Notes: generated by a model from the sequence alone, not told the origin. A DNA stretch of 64,000 bases from Methylobacterium oryzihabitans (GCF_004004555.2 NZ_SACP01000024.1:1-64000); one strand, 5' to 3'; counted from the stretch's first letter, positions 42,233 to 50,433 are shown. Numbers and translations are program-made.

Positions 42233-43252
42233 TCAGGCCAGCTTGCCGGTGCTCTTCTCGAGGATCGCGAAGGCCTCCTCGCCGTAGCGGCCCTTCCACT
42301 CGCCGTAGAAGCCGGCCTTGCGCAGCTTCTCGCGGAACGGCGCCGGATCGGGCTGGTTGAAGGCCAGCCCCTTGGCGCTGAGCTCCTGCTGCAGCGAGGC
42401 GTTGAGCTTGGCGACGTCCTCGCGCTCCTTCACGCCGGCGGCGTTGATGTGCTTGGCGACGACGGTGCGCAGGTCGGCCGGCAGCCGCTCCCAGGCGCGG
42501 CGGTTGGCCAGGAACCAGAACCCGTCCCACATGTGGTTGGTGAGCGAGCAGTACTTCTGCACCTCGTTCAGCTTCGCGGTCGCGATGATGGCGAGCGGGT
42601 TCTCCTGGCCCTCGACGATCCGGGTCTGCAGCGAGGAATAGACCTCGTTGAAGTTGATCGAGGTCGGGGCCGAGTCGAACGCCCGGTACATCGAGGTCCA
42701 GAGCGGGGAGGGCGGCACCCGGATCTTGAAGCCCTTGAGGTCGTCGGGGCCGGTGATCGGCTTCGTCGACGAGGTGGTCTGGCGGAAGCCGTTGTCCCAG
42801 ATCTTGTCCATGGCCACGAGGTTGGCCTTGGCGATCTGGCCGCGGATGTAGGCGCCGAGGTCGCCGTCCATCGCCTTCCAGACCGTGTCGTAATCCGGGA
42901 AGGCGAAGCCCATGCCGTTGATCGAGGCCGCCGGCACCAGGGTCGACAGGATCAGGCCCGACAGGGTGAAGAACTCGACGCCGCCGGAGCGGATCTGGCT
43001 CAGGGTGTCGGTGTCGGAGCCGAGCTGGCTCGACGGGAACACCTGGATCTCGACCCGGCCGCCGGTCTCGGCCTTGATCGCCGCCGCCATCTCGCGCCCG
43101 CGGATGTTGAGCGGATGCGTGTCGGCGAGGTTGTTGGCGAACTTGTAGACGAACTCGGCCGACTGGGCGCGGGCGACCCACGGCGCCCCGAGGATCCCGC
43201 CCGCGAGGGCGGACGAACCGGCGGCGAGCAGGGTGCGACGGGAAACGGTCAT
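42233..43252 (-). CDS. TRAP transporter substrate-binding protein, DctP type
   Basis: A 339-residue periplasmic binding protein. The Tat-like signal is SRRTLLAAGSSALAGGILG, cleaved near ARA. The mature part has TRAP features: FANNLADTHPLNIRGREMAAAIKAET, VFPSSQLGSDTDTLSQIRSGGVEFF and the carboxylate-binding Arg segment LKGFKIRVPPSPLW. It should capture an organic acid for a tripartite ATP-independent transporter. The membrane subunits (DctQ/DctM) are not adjacent. It is first of the reverse-strand run with thiolase and CoA ligase, suggesting the same acid is imported, activated and degraded. It is divergent from the IclR gene. Confidence 0.9.
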   Translation of the reverse strand: MTVSRRTLLAAGSSALAGGILGAPWVARAQSAEFVYKFANNLADTHPLNIRGREMAAAIKAETGGRVEIQVFPSSQLGSDTDTLSQIRSGGVEFFTLSGLILSTLVPAASINGMGFAFPDYDTVWKAMDGDLGAYIRGQIAKANLVAMDKIWDNGFRQTTSSTKPITGPDDLKGFKIRVPPSPLWTSMYRAFDSAPTSINFNEVYSSLQTRIVEGQENPLAIIATAKLNEVQKYCSLTNHMWDGFWFLANRRAWERLPADLRTVVAKHINAAGVKEREDVAKLNASLQQELSAKGLAFNQPDPAPFREKLRKAGFYGEWKGRYGEEAFAILEKSTGKLA

Positions 43253-43369
43253 GCTGGAACGGACCTCCTGAACGGGGCCTCGCGGCCCCTTCGACCTGAA
43301 GAGCGGACCTCGCGGCCCGTTCGAGAGAGGGAGAGCCTTCCGGCCCCCTCTGGGCTTCCTCGACCATGG

Positions 43370-43388
43370 TGGTCCATTTGGTGGACCA
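43370..43388. promoter_or_regulatory. probable IclR operator
   Basis: Inverted repeat TGGTCCA-N5-TGGACCA (43370-43376, 43382-43388) lies in the 251-base divergent region between the TRAP gene and the iclR-type gene. The 7-bp arms are perfect and the size suits an IclR dimer. It lies about 115 bases upstream of both starts and could control both. Confidence 0.65.
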
Positions 43389-43503
43389 TTGTGTTTTACC
43401 GCTCCATCGATACAACGACGGAACCGCCTGTCAATCGCGAACGTGCGCGGACGGGTCTTCCCTTAGGGACTCATGGCCTGGGCGGCCGCAAGAGGTCCAC
43501 GAT

Positions 43504-44343
43504 ATGGAATATCCGCGCGGCATCTCGGCCCGGAAGGCGGTCCAGAGCACGGCCGAGGCGGCGGGCGCCCAGAGCATCGACCGGGCCGCGACGCTGCTGC
43601 TGCTCGTCGGGCGGGCCGGGCCGCAGGGCGCGCGCCTCACCGATCTGGTGGCGCAGACCGACCTCGCCAAGCCGACGGTGCACCGGATGCTCACCGCCCT
43701 GGTGCGGGCCGGGCTGCTCGACCAGGTGCCGGAGACCCGTCGCTACCACATCGGCCCGGAGATCTACGTGCTCGGCACGCTGGCGAGCGCGCGGTTCGGG
43801 CTGCACCCGGTCTCGCTGCGCGCCCTGGTGCGGCTGAGCCAGGAGACCGGCGACACCGCCTTCCTGTCGGTCGCCCGCGACGTCTACGCGATCTGCCTGC
43901 ACCGGGAGGACGGCGCCTACCCGATCCGGGTCCACGCGCTCCAGGCCGGCGACCGCCATCCGCTCGGGGTCGGGGCCGGCAGCCTCGCGCTGCTCGCCGC
44001 CCTGCCGGACACGGAGGTGGACGAGATCCTCGCCGCCAACGCCGACGTGCTCGCCGCGCACTACCCGCGCTACGCCGGCGGGGTACTGCGGGCCCTGGTG
44101 GGCGAAACGAGGGCCCGGGGCTACGCCCTCAATCCCGGGATGCTGCTGGCCGATTCCTGGGGCATCGGCGTGGCGATCCGCGGCGAGGGCGGCCGGGCGG
44201 TCGGTGCCCTGTCGATCGCCGCGATCGAGGGCCGCCTGCGCGAGGACCGCCAGCGCGAGATCGCCCGGCTGCTGCGCCGGGAGGCCGACTGGGTCGAGGC
44301 CCGGCTGCGCCAACTCGGAACCGGCACGCGGGCGAGCGCCTGA
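43504..44343 (+). CDS. IclR-family transcriptional regulator
   Basis: A 279-residue IclR regulator. The winged HTH is at about 25-85 (LLLLVGRAGPQGARLTDLVAQ and KPTVHRMLTALVRAGLL). The GAF-like effector domain includes GDTAFLSVARDVYAICLHRED, HPLGVGAGSLALLAALPD and DSWGIGVAIRGEGG. It is divergent from the TRAP-thiolase-ligase genes, which it probably controls through the palindrome at 43370-43388 in response to the transported acid or its CoA ester. The start is the ATG at 43504 with AGAGGT upstream; a longer in-frame extension lacks coding character. Confidence 0.9.
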   Translation: MEYPRGISARKAVQSTAEAAGAQSIDRAATLLLLVGRAGPQGARLTDLVAQTDLAKPTVHRMLTALVRAGLLDQVPETRRYHIGPEIYVLGTLASARFGLHPVSLRALVRLSQETGDTAFLSVARDVYAICLHREDGAYPIRVHALQAGDRHPLGVGAGSLALLAALPDTEVDEILAANADVLAAHYPRYAGGVLRALVGETRARGYALNPGMLLADSWGIGVAIRGEGGRAVGALSIAAIEGRLREDRQREIARLLRREADWVEARLRQLGTGTRASA

Positions 44344-44352
44344 CAGCGGGCT

Positions 44353-44613
44353 CTACTCGCCGGTCGAGGTCTTCTGCGGCCGCAGCAGGCCGTCGGAGGT
44401 CTTCGGGGCCTCGCCCGGCGGCAGGACGCCCCTCGTCGTCCCGGTGGCATCGGGATCGGTCGGGCGCACCCGCTCCGGCACGGTCTCGTGGGCCGGGGGC
44501 ATGTTCGGGGCCTGCTCGCGGCTGCGCTGCGGCGTGTCCACCGCCTGCGCCAGGGCCGCACTGCTCAGGAGCGCGCCCAGCACGAGCGCCATCGGAATCC
44601 GCATCGTCGTCAT
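44353..44613 (-). CDS. small exported protein
   Basis: An 86-residue protein from the ATG at 44611-44613, preceded by a good Shine-Dalgarno (AAGGAGG). The signal peptide MALVLGALLSSAALAQA is followed by a hydrophilic, Pro/Thr/Glu-rich tail without cysteines. It is probably an unstructured periplasmic protein. It converges on the IclR gene (9-base gap). Unknown family. Confidence 0.55.
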   Translation of the reverse strand: MTTMRIPMALVLGALLSSAALAQAVDTPQRSREQAPNMPPAHETVPERVRPTDPDATGTTRGVLPPGEAPKTSDGLLRPQKTSTGE

Positions 44614-44764
44614 CGCCCCCTCCTTGGCGGGTCTACGGTCGAGGAGGGAATGGACCCGGGGTCCGTTCGGTTCCCGGCCACCGGTCCGTCCGAGCGGCGC
44701 GCGTCCGCTCGCGCACGCCGCGTTTGCGCCGGTCGATGGTCCCGGTGTCGCCGGACACGGACGA

Positions 44765-45430
44765 TCACGTCCTCGCCGGAGGCTGCGAGGCAAAATGCTT
44801 CAGCACCATTCTCTCGGACGCATCGAGGTAGGTCGACATGGCGTCGGCCGCTTTCGCCATGTCGCCGGCTTCGATGAGCGCGAGGATAGACCCGTTCATG
44901 TCGACGAAGGACGCATGCACGCGCTCCGGATCGCTGATGGCACCGAAGGCGAGCCGCAGTTCAGCGGAGACCCGCTTGAAGAGACCGCTCAGCCTGACGC
45001 AATCCGACAGATCGACCACGGCGGCATGATAGGCCATGTTGGCGCTTCCGACCGCCTGCCAGTCTCCCTGGGCCTGCGAGGCGAGCGCCCTCTCGTACGC
45101 CCTGCGGATGTCCCTCACGGCCGGATGCTGCCGCCACCCCTGCCGCACGGAGCCGCACTCGACGATCCGTCTCACACGGTAGATGTCGAGGATCATGTCC
45201 GTCGTCGGGATGCTGACGAAGACCCCGCGATGGGCTTCGTGCCGCAGCAATCCGTCCTTGGTCAGGAGCCGAAACGTCTCGCGCAGGGTATTGCGCGACA
45301 CGTCGTACCGTTCGCTGAACTCGGCTTCGGAGAGCTTGCGCCCCGGCGGGAGCTCTCCCGTGATCACGAGGTCGAGAATCCGCTGGGCTAGCTTCTCCGA
45401 CAGCGGGAGTTCGGGCTCCTGACGAGTCAC
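44765..45430 (-). CDS. GntR-family regulator, FCD subfamily
   Basis: A 221-residue protein. The N-terminal wHTH is LAQRILDLVITGELPPGRKLSEAEFSERYDVSRNTLRETFRLL. An all-helical FCD effector domain follows (VRRIVECGSVRQG, and the metal-ligand region MAYHAAVVDLSDC with its His, then HASFVDMNGSILALIEAGD). FCD members usually respond to organic acids via a bound metal. I chose the GTG at 45428-45430, with GGAGA 7 bases upstream; an ATG at 45469 would add 13 Arg/Ser-rich residues. It is divergent from the RTX gene, 577 bases away, and may or may not regulate it. Confidence 0.88.
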   Translation of the reverse strand: MTRQEPELPLSEKLAQRILDLVITGELPPGRKLSEAEFSERYDVSRNTLRETFRLLTKDGLLRHEAHRGVFVSIPTTDMILDIYRVRRIVECGSVRQGWRQHPAVRDIRRAYERALASQAQGDWQAVGSANMAYHAAVVDLSDCVRLSGLFKRVSAELRLAFGAISDPERVHASFVDMNGSILALIEAGDMAKAADAMSTYLDASERMVLKHFASQPPART

Positions 45431-46007
45431 TCTGGTCTCCGAACGTGACGATCGTCTCGCGCTCCGCACACGGTGCGTGTCCGACGATTGGGCAATCGCG
45501 GCCCGAAAAGCGCTAGATAGCAGTCAGCTTGCTCAGCTCGCAGGCATAATTGCAGTGCAGCATGAAATTTTTGTTCAACAATGTTGACTCCTCGTCGGTT
45601 GAAGAACACGCTGTATCCATCGAGCCGGAACCCTGGGTCACCAGTTCGCCGGCCCGACATGACATGCCGCCCGAAACAGTAAGCGGCAAGTCCGACTGGC
45701 GCGAGAGCCTCGTGCCGACCGGGTTGCCCATCGTCGGGCCGCTCTCACGAACGACGCTGTTCTTCTCTGGCCTCGCGGCCGCTGCGTCGCCTCCCGCCAT
45801 CCACGCCGGATGGTCCGGCATCGACTCGAATCCAGGCTGCGATCGATGAGGCGCGCCGCGGCGGGCGGTGCCAGCTGTCGGCATGTCAAGATAGAAAATC
45901 CAGCATTCATCCGTCGTCCGACAATCCGATCTTTCTCGTCGAAGATTTGGATCTCGCGGATTGCGGAACGAAGGACACAGCCAAACTATTCGGAAGGACA
46001 ATCACGG
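45431..46007. other. 577-base intergenic region upstream of the RTX gene
   Basis: This is a long, comparatively AT-rich region between the GntR gene and the RTX gene. Open frames here (for example 45550-45849) lack a ribosome binding site and recognisable protein features, so I leave it non-coding. Stretches such as AATTTTTGTTCAACAATG (about 45565) and AGATAGAAAATCC are promoter-like, but no site can be fixed. Composition differs from the chromosome average. Confidence 0.45.
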
Positions 46008-48881
46008 ATGGCCGCCATCTCATTCGATCCCAAGGAGTTCTACCTCGACGGATATGTCGACGCAGAGGCGGTCGCCCAGAACGCGCATTACGCAGGTTTG
46101 TACGTCGGCGTGAAGAGCAACCCGTACGAGAGCGGCCCGGTCTTCAGCGGGTCCTTCGACTGGCACTCCAGCGTGCATTCGAACCTCGCGGTGATCTCGG
46201 GGTTCGAAGCTGCCGGCGACGAGGCCGGTCTGGCGGCCTATGTCGAACGCACGTTCACTCCGGACGCCGTGCAAGGAGAGATCACGCGGTTTCAGAACGA
46301 TCCGTACGGGTGGGCATGGCTCCTGCAGTTGGATCGGAAACTCAAGGATCACGGCTTCGACAATCTCGATCCTGCCGCCACCGTCTTTGCCAGCGCCCTG
46401 TTGACCAAGGCGCAAGAACTCGCTCCCAATTCCTCTGATTATGGTCAGCATTCCGACGCGCGCTGGTTCTTGGCCAATCTCTACACATGGGGAAAAAGCA
46501 ATAATCGACCAGATATCAGCAACAGAGCAAAAGATATTTTTCTTGAAAACGAGGATGCCCAGCCGGTAAATGCCTATACATCGATCGATTTCGGCGCAAA
46601 TACCAACAATTTCTGGTCGAATCTGGGGCTCTCTGCGTATTCGCACGTGGCGATGGGGGTCACCGACACCGCCAAATTCGAGACGACCTACGATCGCATG
46701 CTCACCTCCGCCTCGGACGGGAGCCTGGACGAGCTGATCGCAAAGACGACGGCCGATGTCGCCAGCGGACGAGTCGGCTTCAGCCATTTTCCCGGCCTGC
46801 TCCTGACGGCCGCCTACGGGTACTGGGCGCTGTTCCAGGAGACGGGCGTCATCACCTTCGGCCGGGCCTACGACAGGATCGTCGATTTCGCCGAGACCTA
46901 TGCGGCGGAACTGGGCGCCGATATCGGGTCCGGGCATTGGCTCCCGAGCTTTGCGACATTCGCCTCGGCGCTTCCCATGACGATGCAAGCCCACATGGTG
47001 AACGCCGTGACGGCGAACGGCACCGACGGGGGCGATTTCTACGTCGGAGACGTCACGAACGATACGCTCAACGGCGGAAAGGGCGACGATTACCTGATCG
47101 GCGGCGCCAACGACGATACGCTGTCGGGTGGAGAGGGCGACGACGTCCTCTTCGGTGATGCCGGGACCGCGCCGCCCATCGGCATCGGCATGGGGATCTC
47201 CGTCCAGACCCTGGCGCAGGGCAGCGGCAACACCTCGGCCGCCACGGCGCTGGATCTCACCGATCGGTTCTCGTTGGACAACGATCCGAACATCGCCGAT
47301 TCGACGGTCAATCCCCATACGACGGTGAACGCGACGGGGGACGGAAACAACGCATACTACAAGATCCACGTCAGCGGCGGCACGAAGATCGTCGTTGACA
47401 TCGACGGCGCCGACAAGGGGTCGTCGGATGCGACCAGCGTCCTGAGCAGCCTGATCCTGTTCGACCCCCTCGGTAATCTTCTCGCGTTCGGCGGTTACGG
47501 TGCGAACGACCCCGGCTCGACCGGAACTTATGATGCTGCGTTGTCTTTCGAGGTGCCGATCGATGGCGAGTACATGATCGGGGTCGGGAGCCTCGTCGGC
47601 GGCATCCCGGCGGGCGGGACCTACACGCTCAACGTCTCGGTCCAGGGCAGGGATGCCGCCGCGGTCCGCCAGTACGATGGAGAGGCCGGCAACGACCTGC
47701 TGAACGGAGGGCCGGGCGACGACACCCTCCACGGCGGAGGCGGTGAAGACGTCCTCGACGGGGGCGCCGACGACGACCTGCTGTTCGGCGAGGCCGGAAA
47801 CGATCGCCTCATCGGCGGAGCCGGCAACGACCATGCCCGGAGCGGGATCGGCAGCGACACGATGTTCGGAGGCGAGGGCAAGGACCGGCTCGACGGCGAA
47901 GGCGGCAATGACCTCGTCAAGGGCGATACCGGCGACGACGAGTTGTACGGTGGCGACGACGACGACTCGGTGCTCGGAGGTCTGGGCGACGACTTCGGCT
48001 CCGGCGGCAGAGGCAACGACACCGTGCTCGGCGGGGTCGGCAACGACCTGCTGTTCGGCGACGACGACGACGACCGAGTCGACGGCAACGAGGGCGACGA
48101 CCGCGTCTACGGCGGCACCGGCACGGACACCGTGTTCGGCAGTGCCGGCAACGACCGGCTGTTCGGCGAGGCCGGCGACGACACGCTGGACGGGGGTGCC
48201 GGAGCCGACCTGCTGAGCGGCGGCGACGGGCTCAACACCGCGTCCTACGCCTCGGCCCTGACCGGCCTCACCGCCGAGCTCGGCAATGCCGCCGCCAACA
48301 CCGGCGACGCCGCCGGCGACCGCTACAGCCGCATCTCCGGCCTGATCGGCTCGGACCAGGAGGACAGCCTCTCGGGCAGCGCCGCCGCCGACACGGTGCG
48401 CGGCGGGGCCGGCAACGACACGCTGTCGGGCCTTGCCGGGGCCGACCAGTTGTTCGGCGAGGACGGCGACGACCTGCTTCTGGGCGGCGCCAAAAGCGAC
48501 GTTCTCGACGGCGGCGTCGGCAGCGACCGGCTGATCGGCGGGGCGGGCTACGACCGCCTCACCGGCGGGGCGGGGGCCGACACGTTCGTGCTGATCGTGG
48601 GCGACGGCGGGACCTCGGTCGACACCTTGACCGACTTCACGTCCGGCGTTGACAAGCTGGAGGTCCGACTCTCCGGCGTGATCGATTCGGCTTCGGCCGC
48701 GGGGGTGACGCTGACGTCCGGCGCCATGATGAGGGGCAACACCCCGTCACCCGGCCTGTTCTACAGCACGAGCAACGGCAGCCTGTGGTGGAAACCGGGT
48801 GGGCCCACCGGTGGCGACACGCTGCTGGCGATGCTGTCGGGCAACCCGACACTGACGGCCAACGACCTCGTCGTGGTCTAA
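46008..48881 (+). CDS. secreted RTX protein with N-terminal DUF2891-like domain
   Basis: A 957-residue protein. Residues 1-340 resemble DUF2891: SFDWHSSVHSNLAVI (49-63) and DPYGWAWLLQLDRKL (98-112) match motifs I recall for that family. RTX nonapeptides GGxGxDxLx follow at about 341-383. Residues 395-547 look like a PPC/DVUA0089-type beta-sandwich (GDGNNAYYKIHVSGGTKIVVDI, GTYDAALSFEVPIDGEYMIGV). A long RTX array (about 555-735) follows, then a NTASYASALTGLTAEL-type linker and a further RTX block. The C-terminus ends in a serralysin-like GGAGADTFVLIVGDGGTSVDTLTDFTSGVDKLEV. Such proteins leave by type I secretion and fold on Ca2+. The start is the ATG at 46008 with AAGGA upstream. No T1SS genes are adjacent. 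The first kilobase is unusually AT-rich. Confidence 0.85.
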   Translation: MAAISFDPKEFYLDGYVDAEAVAQNAHYAGLYVGVKSNPYESGPVFSGSFDWHSSVHSNLAVISGFEAAGDEAGLAAYVERTFTPDAVQGEITRFQNDPYGWAWLLQLDRKLKDHGFDNLDPAATVFASALLTKAQELAPNSSDYGQHSDARWFLANLYTWGKSNNRPDISNRAKDIFLENEDAQPVNAYTSIDFGANTNNFWSNLGLSAYSHVAMGVTDTAKFETTYDRMLTSASDGSLDELIAKTTADVASGRVGFSHFPGLLLTAAYGYWALFQETGVITFGRAYDRIVDFAETYAAELGADIGSGHWLPSFATFASALPMTMQAHMVNAVTANGTDGGDFYVGDVTNDTLNGGKGDDYLIGGANDDTLSGGEGDDVLFGDAGTAPPIGIGMGISVQTLAQGSGNTSAATALDLTDRFSLDNDPNIADSTVNPHTTVNATGDGNNAYYKIHVSGGTKIVVDIDGADKGSSDATSVLSSLILFDPLGNLLAFGGYGANDPGSTGTYDAALSFEVPIDGEYMIGVGSLVGGIPAGGTYTLNVSVQGRDAAAVRQYDGEAGNDLLNGGPGDDTLHGGGGEDVLDGGADDDLLFGEAGNDRLIGGAGNDHARSGIGSDTMFGGEGKDRLDGEGGNDLVKGDTGDDELYGGDDDDSVLGGLGDDFGSGGRGNDTVLGGVGNDLLFGDDDDDRVDGNEGDDRVYGGTGTDTVFGSAGNDRLFGEAGDDTLDGGAGADLLSGGDGLNTASYASALTGLTAELGNAAANTGDAAGDRYSRISGLIGSDQEDSLSGSAAADTVRGGAGNDTLSGLAGADQLFGEDGDDLLLGGAKSDVLDGGVGSDRLIGGAGYDRLTGGAGADTFVLIVGDGGTSVDTLTDFTSGVDKLEVRLSGVIDSASAAGVTLTSGAMMRGNTPSPGLFYSTSNGSLWWKPGGPTGGDTLLAMLSGNPTLTANDLVVV

Positions 48882-48934
48882 ATGGAAACTGTCTTCAAGA
48901 GACTGACTTGACGGGTAATTTTTGAACGCGGGAT

Positions 48935-49092
48935 CCCCCTCTCCCGAGAGGGGTAGGGGTGAGGGTGGCTCGGGCTCAGGATCAGGCACCAACGGTCGAG
49001 CCGCACAGCTCGACATTCGGCGTTTCATTCTGAGTCCGAGCCACCCCCCCCCCCCCCCCCCCCGGCCCCTCTCCCACTCGGGAGAGGGGAGG
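48935..49092. repeat. palindromic repeat downstream of the RTX gene
   Basis: Left block: CCCCCTCTCCCGAGAGGGG followed by GGTGGCTCGGGCTCAG (48964-48979). Right block: the inverse CTGAGTCCGAGCCACC (49030-49045), then CCCCTCTCCCACTCGGGAGAGGGG. The right arm is interrupted by a 20-C run where the left arm would predict CTCACCCCTACCCC. It belongs to the class of CTCTCCC-ended intergenic elements, like the one at 39073-39275. Confidence 0.65.
49044..49063. repeat. 20-base cytosine homopolymer
   Basis: An uninterrupted run of 20 C residues inside the palindromic repeat downstream of the RTX gene. It is the longest mononucleotide run I noticed. It is outside any credible ORF. Confidence 0.9.
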
Positions 49093-49189
49093 TGCGCCAC
49101 ACCGAGAGCCGCCTTCGACCGGGGCAACGGGTGCAGACGACCGCCGCCCCGTTTCATCCGCAAGGGACGGCCATGCCGGTGTGCAACTG

Positions 49190-49314
49190 ATACCAACGGT
49201 CGTTGGAAAACGACCTTTGATTCCTTTCTCGATTTTTTCGCTAAGCCTCTGATTTGGCATAGAAAATTCGAGACAGATCGATGGTGATGCGTCCGCATCC
49301 TGGGCCATTGGTAT
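49190..49314. repeat. 125-bp dispersed palindromic repeat, copy 2
   Basis: The partner of 6931-7056. Ends ATACCAACGGTC (left) and GGCCATTGGTAT (right) form terminal inverted repeats of about 12 bp. The left end is followed by a hairpin AACGGTCGTTGGAAAACGACC. Shared interior blocks include GATGCGTCCGCATCCTGGGCC. It is more AT-rich than copy 1. No coding content. Confidence 0.65.
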
Positions 49315-49431
49315 GAGTCGGCCCGTACCCGACGAACGACGAGAGCGCGGGGACAGCGCCGCTCGCCTCGGCTCAAGAAGGGATCACTCTGGCTCCAAGG
49401 CTGCCCTCGTCCAGCCCGCCTCGGTTCCCAC

Positions 49432-49932
49432 TCAGCCGGCCGGCGCCGGCTCGGCCAAGGCCGCCGCGATGGCGGAATCGAGCTCGCGGGGGCGGGTGCG
49501 CGGAGCGTAGCGACCGATCACCCAGCCGTCGCGGCCGACTAGGAACTTGGTGAAGTTCCACTTGATGCCCTCGGTCCCGAGCAGGCCGGGGCGGGCTCGC
49601 TTGAGATGCGCGAACAGCGGGTCGGCCCCGGGCCCGTTCACCGCCACCTTGGCGAGGACCGGGAACCCGACCTCGTAGGTGAGGCGGCAGAACCGCGCGA
49701 TCTCCTCGGCGTCGCCGGGCTCCTGGGCGCCGAACTGGTTGCAGGGCAGGGCGAGCACGACGAGGCCGGCCTCGCGGTGGCGCCGCCACAGCGCCTCCAG
49801 GTCCTCGTATTGCGGGGTGAAGCCGCAGCGCGAGGCGGTGTTGACGATCAGCAGCACCCGGCCGCGGTACTGCGCCAGCGGGTGCGGGCTGCCGTCCGCC
49901 GCCCGGGGAACGAAATCGAACACGGATGCCAT
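49432..49932 (-). CDS. glutathione peroxidase family protein
   Basis: A 166-residue thiol peroxidase. The peroxidatic Cys36 is in NTASRCGFTPQY. The second conserved motif is ALPCNQFGAQEP (with the Gln of the catalytic tetrad), and WNFTKFLV supplies Trp and Asn. It is a Cys- rather than Sec-type enzyme that reduces hydroperoxides, often with thioredoxin. The start is the ATG at 49930-49932 (MASVFDFVPRAADG). It is divergent from the TetR/RND operon, and the TetR operator pair lies between the two transcription units, so co-regulation is possible. Confidence 0.92.
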   Translation of the reverse strand: MASVFDFVPRAADGSPHPLAQYRGRVLLIVNTASRCGFTPQYEDLEALWRRHREAGLVVLALPCNQFGAQEPGDAEEIARFCRLTYEVGFPVLAKVAVNGPGADPLFAHLKRARPGLLGTEGIKWNFTKFLVGRDGWVIGRYAPRTRPRELDSAIAAALAEPAPAG

Positions 49933-50092
49933 CGGTCGCCTCGCCGGAAGCCGCGGCCCCCTCGCGCCCGCTTGTGGCACGGCGCGAGGCCGGCAGCACA
50001 GCCCCGGGCAACCTCCCGCCGGCAGGGTCGTCCCCTGACTCCGGCAGCGTCCCGTGCCCGGTGGCCCGGAAGCCACACCCGGACCGGATGAG

Positions 50093-50128
50093 AATGAACA
50101 TTCATTGACCCGAGAATGAACGTTCATT
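50093..50128. promoter_or_regulatory. tandem TetR-type operators
   Basis: Two near-identical palindromes are spaced 22 bases apart: AATGAACATTCATT (50093-50106) and AATGAACGTTCATT (50115-50128). They lie 30 bases upstream of the first ORF of the RND operon and 160 bases from the glutathione peroxidase start. Two helical turns of spacing would place two repressor dimers on the same face. The likely ligand-responsive repressor is the TetR encoded at 50430. Confidence 0.85.
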
Positions 50129-50157
50129 ATGGTCGGATCCAGCGTAGGAGCAAGGCG

Positions 50158-50433
50158 ATGTCCGGGACCCGTCCGTTCGTTGTTCCCCACTGGGGCGCCC
50201 GGCAGCCTCGGCCGGTCCCGGCGTGGTGGGCCCTGCGGACAGCCTGGTGGGCCCTGCGGGCGGCCTGCACCCCGCAGAACCTCGTCTTCGCGGCGGCGCT
50301 GATCCTCGGCTGGGCGATGCTGCTCGGCTGGAGCGGCCCGACCGGCTGGCAGGCGCGCCTGTGCGGCGCCGATGCGCCGGCCCTGGCCTGCGACGGGGTG
50401 CAGGGCACCGCGACCGGACGGAGCGCCTCGTGA
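50158..50433 (+). CDS. small membrane protein leading the RND operon
   Basis: A 91-residue ORF from the ATG at 50158, with TAGGAG upstream. It has one clear transmembrane segment (NLVFAAALILGWAMLLGW) after a Trp/Arg-rich N-terminal region, and two cysteines in the C-terminal part (LCGADAPALACDG). The stop overlaps the TetR start (GTGA), so it is translationally coupled to the regulator. No family known. It may be an accessory of the efflux system or simply a leader gene. Confidence 0.6.
   Translation: MSGTRPFVVPHWGARQPRPVPAWWALRTAWWALRAACTPQNLVFAAALILGWAMLLGWSGPTGWQARLCGADAPALACDGVQGTATGRSAS

Noticed and set aside
45550..45849. 99-codon ORF upstream of the RTX gene
   Set aside because: No ribosome binding site, no recognisable protein features, and it lies in the expected promoter region.
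47041..48600. Tandem repeats as a possible CRISPR-like array
   Set aside because: They encode GGxGxDxLx RTX nonapeptides in frame within a single ORF; no identical repeats with unique spacers.
48922..49287. ORFs across the repeat region after the RTX gene
   Set aside because: Their sequence is generated by palindromic CTCTCCC repeats and the C20 run.
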